A stretch of 64,000 bases of DNA from Pseudomonas chlororaphis (GTDB lineage Bacteria > Pseudomonadota > Gammaproteobacteria > Pseudomonadales > Pseudomonadaceae), in the NCBI GenBank assembly GCA_001023535.1, contig CP011020.1, positions 3,051,734-3,115,733 of the forward strand, written 5' to 3'. A program made the translations under genes and the position numbers. Below, piece by piece: positions 8,467 through 15,796 of this stretch. Position 1 is the stretch's first letter. The number at the start of each line of letters is the position of its first letter. The notes beneath the pieces were generated by a model, which did not search any database, was not told where the DNA came from, and saw only the letters and a program-made list of their open reading frames with translations.

Positions 8467-9066
8467 CTAGTCATAATTGATGTGAACCTTCGTGTGTGCT
8501 GGCGCACTGCGGTGGATCAGGCACTCCAGGGCCGAGCCCGGGTTGACGCCAAAACGCTCGCCCCAGTAGCTGGCACCAAAACGCCGGCCGAGCAGCAGGC
8601 GACCGCCGGTGTTGAGGGTCCACATGAACTGTGCCTGCCAGGTGCCGAAATGGGCTTCGCCGAACCGTGCACGGCCCATGCGAGGTGCCTTGTGCTCGGT
8701 GATGGTGGCGTTGGGGTAGCCCTGGCTCCTGGCGATCTCCACGTAGTACGCGATGGCTTGGCTGCCGACCGCCAGCAAGCGTCGACGCACCGCCAGGCGG
8801 CGATCGTCATACAACGGTGTGGCGCCCAGGCAAGGGTCTGGCAGGTTCATCACCCGCTCCCAATCCGGCACCAGTTCGCTCACACCCGCCGGGTCCATTT
8901 CATGCAACAGATCAGCAGCACGCGCATCGAGACGCGCCAGTTCCTGGGCGATGCCGTCAAGCACCTGCTCCAGTTCCGGCACTCGTTCCGGGTCCCAGGC
9001 GGGGCCGCTGGGCAGCAGGCTGCGCAGTTGGGCCTGGTACTCGCCGGCGGTTCTTATTCCAGCCAT
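8467..9066 (-). CDS. Tailocin baseplate/tail protein, Mu gp48-like (YmfQ/DUF2313)
   Basis: 199 residues. Has the family opening (EYQAQLRSLLPSGPAWDPE), a central LVPDWERVMNLPDPC segment and RRRLLAVGSQAIAYYVEIARSQGY, which are hallmarks of the YmfQ/Mu gp48 family that joins fibre and baseplate wedge. The start overlaps the gp47-like gene by 13 bases. Position between baseplate J and the fibre is the conserved one. Confidence 0.9.
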   Translation of the reverse strand: MAGIRTAGEYQAQLRSLLPSGPAWDPERVPELEQVLDGIAQELARLDARAADLLHEMDPAGVSELVPDWERVMNLPDPCLGATPLYDDRRLAVRRRLLAVGSQAIAYYVEIARSQGYPNATITEHKAPRMGRARFGEAHFGTWQAQFMWTLNTGGRLLLGRRFGASYWGERFGVNPGSALECLIHRSAPAHTKVHINYD

Positions 9067-10094
9067 ACGCAGCCCCCGAACGTCAGCAGCTGATTGCTGG
9101 CCGCGGTCACATCGGCGCTTGGCGCACTCAACTTGTGATCGGTTTCGCCCGTGGCGCTGCTAATGGCTTCGGCGATGTGGGTCAGCAACAGCGTTTCGCC
9201 GAGGCCGGCTTCGCGGTTGTGCAGGTCGCGCAATTGAGCCTCGATCGCCGCGCGAACCGCGCTGGTGTCAGGGGTGATACGCAGCCGGTAGGTCACCGGC
9301 ACCTGCGTCGGCGCCAGCACATGCACTTCGGCGGTCACCGGGCGCAGCGGTTCGATATGGGCCCGGACCTCTTCCAGTTGCTCGGCATTGGGAATCGGCT
9401 GCGGATCATCGTCACGCATGACGAACAGGCCGACGGTGCCGGGTCCCAGATAACTGCCGCGGCACCAGGCGCGGGTGATACCGGGGCACTCCAGGGCCCA
9501 GGTTTCATAGTCTTGCGCCGAGCCGCCGTGGGGAATGATGCGGTAGGAACGGATCACACGCGCCCGCAGGGACTCCAGGCTTTCCCGGGCGACCCCACCG
9601 GTGAGCCCCGGCGCCAGCACGGTGAAGCTGCTGCCAATGCCGAGGATCGGCTGCACCGGCGCAAGGACCAGGCCGGCGTCGGCATTGCCCAGGCTACCAG
9701 CCTCCAGTGCGACAACGGTGGTGCTGTTCAGGCCATTGCCGGTGGTGCGGGCGGCGGTCACTTTGTAGGTGCGGCCATCGGTGGTTTGCAGCAGCGTGTC
9801 GGCATCCAGCACCGCACCGGCGTTCGCCGTGAAGCTGACTGTGCCGCTGGCCGCCTGGGCAGCTTTACGCGCCTGGTTCAGGCGCAGGGCGGCAATGCGC
9901 TCCAGGGTCGACTCGTCGGCTTTGTCCGGCAGAATCTGCTCGGCGATCCAGTCCAGGTAGCCATACAGGCCATAGGCGGCGCCACCGAGGGTGCGGGCCA
10001 GCACCTGAGCATCGGACTGGCGCAGCGAATCGCTGGCCAGGTCGCTTTGGGCGCGCTTGATCAGCACCGGCAGCGAAGGGGTTTCAAACGGCAT
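9054..10094 (-). CDS. Baseplate J/gp47 family protein
   Basis: 346 residues. Baseplate wedge component with the family pattern: an N-terminal helical part (RSDAQVLARTLGGAAYGLYGYLDWIAEQILPD), a beta-rich centre starting near VTAARTTGNGLNS, and the conserved GGVARESLESLRARVIRSYR and GGSAQDYETWALECPGITRAW motifs. Equivalent to P2 gpJ and Mu gp47. Overlaps gp46 by 11 bases and gp48 by 13, consistent with a tightly coupled baseplate block. Confidence 0.93.
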   Translation of the reverse strand: MPFETPSLPVLIKRAQSDLASDSLRQSDAQVLARTLGGAAYGLYGYLDWIAEQILPDKADESTLERIAALRLNQARKAAQAASGTVSFTANAGAVLDADTLLQTTDGRTYKVTAARTTGNGLNSTTVVALEAGSLGNADAGLVLAPVQPILGIGSSFTVLAPGLTGGVARESLESLRARVIRSYRIIPHGGSAQDYETWALECPGITRAWCRGSYLGPGTVGLFVMRDDDPQPIPNAEQLEEVRAHIEPLRPVTAEVHVLAPTQVPVTYRLRITPDTSAVRAAIEAQLRDLHNREAGLGETLLLTHIAEAISSATGETDHKLSAPSADVTAASNQLLTFGGCVWLE

Positions 10095-10485
10095 AAGTCA
10101 CCTGCCAACTGTTATCGGGGTTGATATCCAGGCGCTCGCCGTTGGCCAGGGTCAGGACCGTGCGCAGGTTCAGGCGCTGGGCGTCAAGGCGTTCGCTGAT
10201 GAGCTCGACAGCGCTGCAATGGCCATCGTCGATCAGCCATTGCAGCGCCTCGCGGGCATAGAACTCGGCGTCGAGCTGGGTCTGGCGGGTCAGCTTGACC
10301 CGTCGCAACAACCACAGCCGCGAGCCGATACGGTCATCGGCGACCGTGGGAAAGGTGTCGCCCCACCAGCCGAAACGCTCCTCGTCATCGACGGCGTCGT
10401 CGTCAGCGGCGCGGCGCCAGGTGAACAGGCTGATCAGCACCGAGCGGGTCAACGCGGCGTGCAGGTTCTGGCTGATGAACATCAT
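10084..10485 (-). CDS. Mu gp46-like baseplate protein
   Basis: 133 residues. Contains the gp46 (GP46 family) motif FGWWGDTFP and RIGSRLWLLRRVKLT, followed by a second half on helix YAREALQWLIDDG. Part of the baseplate wedge, functionally like the P2 gpW/gp25 class. Overlaps gp45 by 4 bases (ATGA). Confidence 0.9.
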   Translation of the reverse strand: MMFISQNLHAALTRSVLISLFTWRRAADDDAVDDEERFGWWGDTFPTVADDRIGSRLWLLRRVKLTRQTQLDAEFYAREALQWLIDDGHCSAVELISERLDAQRLNLRTVLTLANGERLDINPDNSWQVTYAV

Positions 10486-10991
10486 TGGCCTCCCGCCGGC
10501 GCACCGGTCTGGCCATTGCCGGCCTGTACGCCGACATGCACATGCTTGATCTGGCTGATGCCACCGGCGATCTGGTCGCCCTGGGAAACAATCTTGCCGG
10601 TGTGGTTGATGACGGGGCTGTCGATGTTCACCGCGCGGCTGGCGCGGATGTTCAGGGTGGCGGTGTCGATGTCGATCACTCGGCCGCGCTTGAAGTGAAT
10701 CCTGTCGCCCTCGTCGGTGTAGATCGCCACTTCGCCGGGGGCCAGCGCCTTGAGACGAAAGCGGCGGTCGGCAACCACCAATACCACCGCGTGGGACCGG
10801 TCGCCGCCCAGGAAAGTCGCAATGCCCTCCGCGCCGGCGAGGGGGTTGCTGGTGAAGCCGTAGGGTTCGAAGTGCTCCATGTCGTCGTTCACTTCGCCGG
10901 CAGTGAGGCGCATCTGCAGCGACTGCAACTTGGAAGCCGAATTGGCGAGCACGACAGTGCCGCGCGCCAGGAGGCGGGTCAGTAGGCTCAT
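10482..10991 (-). CDS. Baseplate assembly protein V / spike (Mu gp45-like)
   Basis: 169 residues. Typical gp45 layout: a helical start, an OB-like part (EHFEPYGFTSNPLAGAEGIATFLGGDRSHAVVLVVADRRFR) and a repetitive beta region (AIYTDEGDRIHFKRGRVIDIDTATLNIRASRAVNIDSP) that forms the central membrane-piercing spike, ending in HVHVG, the His-rich tip motif. A REP element separates it from gp44. Confidence 0.92.
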   Translation of the reverse strand: MSLLTRLLARGTVVLANSASKLQSLQMRLTAGEVNDDMEHFEPYGFTSNPLAGAEGIATFLGGDRSHAVVLVVADRRFRLKALAPGEVAIYTDEGDRIHFKRGRVIDIDTATLNIRASRAVNIDSPVINHTGKIVSQGDQIAGGISQIKHVHVGVQAGNGQTGAPAGGQ

Positions 10992-11061
10992 TGGGGTTCC
11001 TTCGGAAATCGGGTGAGAGCGGCTTGGGCGCCGGTCAGGGTGGGCGGTGGCTGTACCGCCG

Positions 11062-11088
11062 CCTTCGCGGGCAAGCCCGCTCCCACAG
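11062..11088. repeat. REP element inside the tailocin operon
   Basis: One copy of the CTTCGCGGGCAAGCCCGCTC-type pseudomonad REP, with a short inverted repeat GCGGGC/GCCCGC, in the 124-base gap between gp45 and gp44 genes. The other junctions in the baseplate block are overlapping or a few bases long, so this gap is unusual. Confidence 0.85.
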
Positions 11089-11115
11089 AAGAGGTGTGCT
11101 GGACGGAAACTGTGC

Positions 11116-12156
11116 TCAGGATTTGGGCTTGACCGGGTTCGCGTCGAAGGTATGGGGCGGGGCGACTTGCAAGGTGGTGACAGAGCCTTGGGCAGACAGT
11201 GAGTAGGTCACCTTGGAAATCAGCAGGTCGCCGTCGAACCCCAACACCGGATCGATCACCCGCACCAGGGTATTGTGCCGCCACAGGTCGCCATTGGCCT
11301 GGCGCCAGCCCTGCACGCGGTAGGTGGTGGTCAGGGCCCGGCCGGTACGGATGGCGCTTTCCCAGTCGGCCCGCTGCTGGGCCAATTCAAAGGTCAACTG
11401 GGCACTTTCGCTGATCAGCGTCACCCGCTTGCGTTTGAAACTCAAGTCAGTGGCCGTGCCCGACACCTCGCTCACGGCGGTTCCACTGCGCTGGTCATTG
11501 CCCTTGTGCTGGCCGATGACCCGGTATTCGGAGAACACCTGGCTGTAGTCCCTCGGCGCGTTGCCCGAGAGAATGTTCTTGCCCAACTCCAGCACATCAC
11601 TGGCCCGCCCGCCGCTGCCGGGCTTGGCCAGCAGCACGCGGCCCTCGGCGTCGTCGGTGGAAAACACCCGGAACAACGTCAGCAAGCGGTCGATGGATTG
11701 GAAGACGGTTTCTCCCGGCACGATGCTGTGCTCGCTCAACCGCGCGGTTTCCGGGATTTCACTCACCACGCCCACGCCGTATTGCGACGCCAGGGCCTGG
11801 ACGATGCTCAGCACCGTCTGCCCGCGCCATTGGGTCGGACGGTTGATCGCCGCGCAATCCACCAGATCCTGGGTCTTGGACCCGCCTTCGATGCTCAGCG
11901 TGATCTGGCGCCCGTCATAACTGATCGGGGCCTTGAACACATAGCCACTGAGCAACAGGTCGGCACCGATGCGCACCTGGCATTCATCACCGGGACGAAT
12001 CGGCACCGCCTGGGTCTGCCCCGGCCATTGCCAGGTGATGTCGAGTTTGAAGGTGCGGAACTGACGCTCCAGGTCCGCGCTGATTTCCACGCTTTTCCAG
12101 CCGCCGTAGTCCAGCCCGCCGACGGTGAGCGTGACGCTATTGTCGAGCTCGCTCAT
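11116..12156 (-). CDS. Late control D / Mu gp44-like baseplate hub protein
   Basis: 346 residues. Matches the Mu gpP (gp44)/P2 gpD hub family: starts with a beta barrel (VTLTVGGLDYGGWKSVEI, ...QVRIGADLLLSGYVF), then GETVFQSIDRLLTLFRVF and a C-terminal LWRHNTLVRVIDPVLGFDGDLLISKVTYSLS. It forms the cell-puncturing hub on which the gp45 spike sits. Three bases separate its start from the gp43 stop. Confidence 0.93.
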   Translation of the reverse strand: MSELDNSVTLTVGGLDYGGWKSVEISADLERQFRTFKLDITWQWPGQTQAVPIRPGDECQVRIGADLLLSGYVFKAPISYDGRQITLSIEGGSKTQDLVDCAAINRPTQWRGQTVLSIVQALASQYGVGVVSEIPETARLSEHSIVPGETVFQSIDRLLTLFRVFSTDDAEGRVLLAKPGSGGRASDVLELGKNILSGNAPRDYSQVFSEYRVIGQHKGNDQRSGTAVSEVSGTATDLSFKRKRVTLISESAQLTFELAQQRADWESAIRTGRALTTTYRVQGWRQANGDLWRHNTLVRVIDPVLGFDGDLLISKVTYSLSAQGSVTTLQVAPPHTFDANPVKPKS

Positions 12157-12159
12157 GGC

Positions 12160-13398
12160 TTACTCCCCCGAGACTTTCAGGTTGTTGGGCGGCAGGAAAC
12201 CGGGGTGGGCCACACCGTTGCGCTGGATAACTTCGGTGACCCGGGTGGCATCGGCGAATTGCTGATAGGCCACCACCAGCGCCGGCAGGCTTTGCTTGAA
12301 CGACAAATTGATCAGCCGTACGCCCGACGACGCCACTGCCGTCAGGTGCGCGGCCATTTGCTGACGCAGCTGGTTGAGGGCCTGGTAATGCTCCGGGTCC
12401 GCCTTGAGAGAGGCCTGCCAGATCGCTTCGTTGAGAGCATCGCGCAGGGCCAGCACATCATCGGCCACCGGCACGTCCCGCCGCTGGATCGGCTGCACGG
12501 CCTGCTGCGCCACCGACGGGGTGGCCCCCAGCTTGACCACCGGCGCCGCCACGGGCATCGCCGCGATCCATTGCGCGGCCTGCACCAGCAGCGTGTCCTG
12601 GACCAGGTCGGCCAGGGCCTGGGCCGCCGCCGTGGTGTCCTTGCCGGTGGTGAGCTTGGGCGCGTCCGCCTGGCGGATGGCTTCTACCTGTTGCGACACG
12701 CTGGCAATCACGCCGCGGTAGCCGTCACGGGCAAAATCCTTCAACTGGCGAACATCCCCCAACAACCCCTTGAACTCGGCCACCACCTCCTTGGGCAACG
12801 CTTTCACGGCCTTGACCAGGTCGTTGATCTGCCGATAGGTCTCGATCAACGGCTTGAGTTCCTGTTCGATCACGCCGTACACCTCCTTGAGGCTGTTGCG
12901 CAGGTCGGCGATGCCGATCCGCGCGGCCTTGATCAAGCTCATCGCGTCTTCGAAACGGCGCACCGCCGAACCCAGGAAGCTGTCGGCGGACACCAGCAAC
13001 AGTTTCTGGCTGTTGATCGCCGCCGAAGGGAATTGCAGCGGCTGGTCGGGATAGAACTTCAAGGCAAACGTCACCAGCCCTCCGTCCTGGCGGGTCTGGG
13101 TCATGTCGCACTCGCCCACCTTGACCTGCATTCGTCCCAACCACGGATGCACCAGCTCGCCACTGCCCTGCTCCAGAGCCTTGAGCAACTTGTCGCGCTG
13201 CTCCAGGCAATCGGCGCCGACAATGAACGCCGTCAGCTCATGAATCTTCGCCTGCTGGCCCAGCCCTTCGAAAAACGGCTGGTCGCGCTGTGGATACTCA
13301 TGCAACTGGCCCTTGTGGCCGACCGGGGTTTTCGCCTGGTCGACCCAGAACCCGACGCCGCGAAACGACGCCGGCAACAAACGGTCACGCCAGCTCAT
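12160..13398 (-). CDS. DNA circularisation N-terminal domain protein (Mu gp43-like)
   Basis: 412 residues. Opens with SWRDRLLPASFRGVGFWVDQAK and carries EYPQRDQPFFEGLGQQAKIHELTAFIVG, the conserved 'DNA circulation' domain found in tail/baseplate proteins of Mu-like phages. The remaining 300 residues are helical. Despite the name, in Mu this gene product is a tail component. Overlaps the tape measure gene by 14 bases. Confidence 0.9.
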   Translation of the reverse strand: MSWRDRLLPASFRGVGFWVDQAKTPVGHKGQLHEYPQRDQPFFEGLGQQAKIHELTAFIVGADCLEQRDKLLKALEQGSGELVHPWLGRMQVKVGECDMTQTRQDGGLVTFALKFYPDQPLQFPSAAINSQKLLLVSADSFLGSAVRRFEDAMSLIKAARIGIADLRNSLKEVYGVIEQELKPLIETYRQINDLVKAVKALPKEVVAEFKGLLGDVRQLKDFARDGYRGVIASVSQQVEAIRQADAPKLTTGKDTTAAAQALADLVQDTLLVQAAQWIAAMPVAAPVVKLGATPSVAQQAVQPIQRRDVPVADDVLALRDALNEAIWQASLKADPEHYQALNQLRQQMAAHLTAVASSGVRLINLSFKQSLPALVVAYQQFADATRVTEVIQRNGVAHPGFLPPNNLKVSGE

Positions 13399-14959
13399 TG
13401 GAGCCTCCTGTGGAAAGTGAGCGGTAACCGATGCGCGAGCTCACCGCCAGGCCGGGTTGATTGGTTTGCGGTGGCTCGGCGCGCAACCCGGCCGGCGCGT
13501 TTTCGAAGCGCACGGTCAAGCCGCCTTCGAGTTGCGTGCGGTTGTTCGCCGCGCTTTGTTGCACCAACGCACTGGAGGTTTGCCCCAGTGCGCCGGGCGT
13601 CAGCGAGGCGTTCGCCGGGAGGTTGCCAGGCACCGGTGCCAGGCTGGAGGACAGCCCCGGGGCCGGTTCACGGGTGCCACCAAAAAACGCCGGCGCCAGC
13701 TCGCCCTTGCCCTCGGCATTGGTCTTGCGTTGCGCTTCGGTCAGCCCTTGAACCTTACCGGTGAACGTGGTGATGACTTCGCCAAAACCTGTGTTGAAAA
13801 ATGCTTTGATCGGCGCGAGCACGCCCTGCAGCTGGTCCCACCACTGGCTGAACCACTCCCCCACCGGCCCCCACTGTTTCATGAGGCCCTCGATGGGCGA
13901 CCAGTCGAACAGCCCGCCGAACACCGTCAGCATCATCGACACCTGGCTGCGCAGGCCTTCCCAGATCCCGGCGAAGACGTCCACGAGGGTGCCCCAGTTG
14001 GCCATGATCAGGCCCAACGGCGTCCAGTTGAACAGCCCTTGGAGCGCGTCCATCACCGGTACCGTCAAGGCCCTGAGCAGATCCCAGATGGCCGAGAACA
14101 ATCCGGTCAGCGGCCCCCAGTTGTTGACGATCAAGCCCAGGGGCGACCAGGCGAACAGCGTCTGCATGAAACCGATGACCGGCGTCGCCGCCGCCACCAG
14201 CACATTCCACAGCGCGCCAAAGAAACTGCTGATCGGCCCCCAGTTGCTGATCACCTGCCCTAGCGGGGTGAAGGCGAACATTGTCTTGAAGAACTCGGCC
14301 ATCGGCACGACGATGGGCGCAAGCCGTTGCCAGAGCCCAGCGAAGAACGCCGAAATCGGCTCCCAGTAGGCGATGATCATCCCGGCCGCCAAGGCGATAC
14401 CCATGGCGATCAGGCCGATGGGGTTCATCTTCAAGGCCAGGTTGACCACCTCGAAAGCCTGGCTCGCCCCGTTGACGGCGGTCTGGATCGCGCTGAACGC
14501 CACGGCGCCCGCCGCCAGGCCTTGTACCAGTTGCGGGTTGTCCTGCAGCACCTGGGTCACGCCGCTGATCATCGGCTGCAGGCCGACCGTCATCGCATTG
14601 ACCGCCGGCCCCAGCGCCGTGCCGAACTGCAACGACACATTGCTGATGGAAGTCTTCAATCCATCCAGGCTCTGTGCCGCCACGCCAGGCGCGGCGGGCG
14701 CCTGGACGGCGCCGACCGCCGCGTTCACCCCAGCAACTTCACCCTTGAAAGCCGCCGCCGATCGGAGGCCTTCCATGAATGGCTTGGCGATCCCGCCGTC
14801 CGGCAGCAGTCCGGAAATATCCAGGCTGCCGAGGCCGGTGGCATCGAGGTTCTGCTTGAAGCCCTGGACCTTCGCCCGCAGGCTGGCCAGCTTGGGCGAC
14901 AGCTCGTCGATGCCGGTCAGCAGCAACGCTTTTTTCTCTACCTTTTGTGTGTCTGCCAT
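13385..14959 (-). CDS. Tail tape measure protein
   Basis: 524 residues from the ATG at 14959 (a GTG one codon upstream is possible). Hydrophobic/helical throughout, with at least four tandem copies of an about 41-residue unit (consensus F-x-W-x-P-L-G-x-I-x-x-N-W-G, then F-x-x-x-W-x-x-L) between about residues 225 and 400. The C-terminus (MQ.. to NELA) is polar. The tape measure sets tail length, here roughly half that of typical Mu-like phages. Start overlaps the TGA of the frameshift product of the chaperone gene by one base. Confidence 0.88.
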   Translation of the reverse strand: MADTQKVEKKALLLTGIDELSPKLASLRAKVQGFKQNLDATGLGSLDISGLLPDGGIAKPFMEGLRSAAAFKGEVAGVNAAVGAVQAPAAPGVAAQSLDGLKTSISNVSLQFGTALGPAVNAMTVGLQPMISGVTQVLQDNPQLVQGLAAGAVAFSAIQTAVNGASQAFEVVNLALKMNPIGLIAMGIALAAGMIIAYWEPISAFFAGLWQRLAPIVVPMAEFFKTMFAFTPLGQVISNWGPISSFFGALWNVLVAAATPVIGFMQTLFAWSPLGLIVNNWGPLTGLFSAIWDLLRALTVPVMDALQGLFNWTPLGLIMANWGTLVDVFAGIWEGLRSQVSMMLTVFGGLFDWSPIEGLMKQWGPVGEWFSQWWDQLQGVLAPIKAFFNTGFGEVITTFTGKVQGLTEAQRKTNAEGKGELAPAFFGGTREPAPGLSSSLAPVPGNLPANASLTPGALGQTSSALVQQSAANNRTQLEGGLTVRFENAPAGLRAEPPQTNQPGLAVSSRIGYRSLSTGGSNELA

Positions 14960-15123
14960 CACTGCACCTGCTGCATCGCATTGATCCGTTGCGCGTGCTC
15001 CAACGACTCACGGAGCACATCCAGTGGCCTGGCCATCATCTGTTCGGGGTCAACCTTCCAGAACCAGGCCAGGTCATAGGCGGCGGCGATCAGGTCGCCG
15101 ATGGCTGCGACGCCGCACTCATG
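14959..15123 (-). CDS. -1 frame extension of the tail assembly chaperone (GpE-like)
   Basis: 54 sense codons in the -1 frame after the slippery heptamer, reading HECGVAAIGDLIAAAYDLAW..., PEQMM, then RPLDVLRESLEHAQRINAMQQ. The pattern of a W/F-rich helix followed by a final amphipathic helix is like P2 GpE and the second half of many tail assembly chaperones. It has no start codon with a ribosome binding site of its own. Expected to be made only as a fusion (about 142 residues) with the 98-residue product upstream. Confidence 0.75.
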   Translation of the reverse strand, partial: HECGVAAIGDLIAAAYDLAWFWKVDPEQMMARPLDVLRESLEHAQRINAMQQVQ

Positions 15124-15386
15124 AAAAAACTCGCGACGGCCCAGCTCAGTGCGTTGAGGTCTGCCAGGTCCAACTGGTTGACCGACGACGGCGGGATGCC
15201 GGCGCAGACTGCGATGTATTTGGCCGCGACATCCATGTCCAGGCTCACCTCCTCGCTCTTGTCGATCTTGTACGGCAGCGCCTTGATCGCCCGGACCTCC
15301 TGCACCGTCGGACGGCGCAAGGTCAGTTCGTTCAACGGTTCGCCGTGGGCCTCGATGGCCACGTGCAACGTCACGACATCGGTCAT
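15090..15386 (-). CDS. Tail assembly chaperone, zero-frame product (Mu gp41-like)
   Basis: 98 residues of the phage tail assembly chaperone family (MTDVVTLHVAIEAHGEPLNELTLRRPTV then MDVAAKYIAVCAGIPPSSVNQLDLADL). Contains a perfect slippery heptamer T TTT TTC at 15123-15129 (minus strand) about 11 codons before its stop. A -1 slip there opens the GpE-like frame, as in lambda G/GT and Mu gp41/gp42. Start overlaps the tube stop by four bases (ATGA). Confidence 0.9.
   Translation of the reverse strand: MTDVVTLHVAIEAHGEPLNELTLRRPTVQEVRAIKALPYKIDKSEEVSLDMDVAAKYIAVCAGIPPSSVNQLDLADLNALSWAVASFFMSAASQPSAT
15123..15129 (-). promoter_or_regulatory. Programmed -1 frameshift site (T TTT TTC)
   Basis: Canonical X XXY YYZ heptamer in the zero frame of the chaperone gene (codons AGT TTT TTC ATG). 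Both tRNAs re-pair fully after a -1 slip, and the -1 frame is then open for 54 codons up to the tape measure start. Confidence 0.8.
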
Positions 15387-15730
15387 TGCCAGGTCCCCTT
15401 GATGCCTTCGAATTTCAGCTCGAGGGTGGCGTCGTCACCCTTGGACACCGGCTCTTCCACCAGGTAGGCGCCGGCCAGCACGTAGACCTTGCCGTTGTTG
15501 AACTCGCAGGTGACGGTCATGTCGGTGCCGGCCACCAGTTGCTTGAGCGGGAAATCCGCGGTGTGCAGCGCCGTCACCTTGAAGGACGGGGCAATGTCGG
15601 TTTCCTTGTAGAAACCCGGCACGACGGTTTCGCGTTTGGTGAACATCAGTGGCGCTTCGCAGCCGCCGTTGATGGTCAGTTGAGCACCGTCCACTTTGAC
15701 GTAGCAGGTACCCGCAATCAGTTGACCCAT
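15383..15730 (-). CDS. Tail tube protein (Mu gpM-like)
   Basis: 115 residues, the usual size. Starts MGQLIAGTCYVKVDGAQL with the characteristic 'GGCEAPLMFTKRETVVPGFYKETDIAP' region and 'NNGKVYVLAGAYLVEEP', all matching the contractile-phage tail tube family (pfam10618 type). Good RBS (AGGAGA) about 7 bases upstream. A terminator-like hairpin lies just upstream of its ribosome binding site. Confidence 0.93.
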   Translation of the reverse strand: MGQLIAGTCYVKVDGAQLTINGGCEAPLMFTKRETVVPGFYKETDIAPSFKVTALHTADFPLKQLVAGTDMTVTCEFNNGKVYVLAGAYLVEEPVSKGDDATLELKFEGIKGTWQ

Positions 15731-15746
15731 GGTGTTTCTCCTTCAA

Positions 15747-15772
15747 ATAAAAAGCCCACGCGCGGTGGGCTG
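15747..15772 (-). terminator. Terminator-like hairpin between sheath and tube genes
   Basis: In the sense of transcription: GCCCAC-CGCGC-GTGGGC followed by TTTTTATTT, i.e. a stem of six G/C pairs plus U-tract. It sits after the sheath stop and before the tube RBS inside an operon that must continue, so it may set the sheath:tube ratio or be an RNA processing site. Confidence 0.65.
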
Positions 15773-15796
15773 GAATCATCCAATCAAACCCGACAC

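Noticed and set aside
11275..13764. 829-codon open frame opposite gp43 and gp44 genes
   Set aside because: Composition (H, Q, R, G-rich) is typical of an antisense shadow; the minus-strand baseplate genes explain the region.
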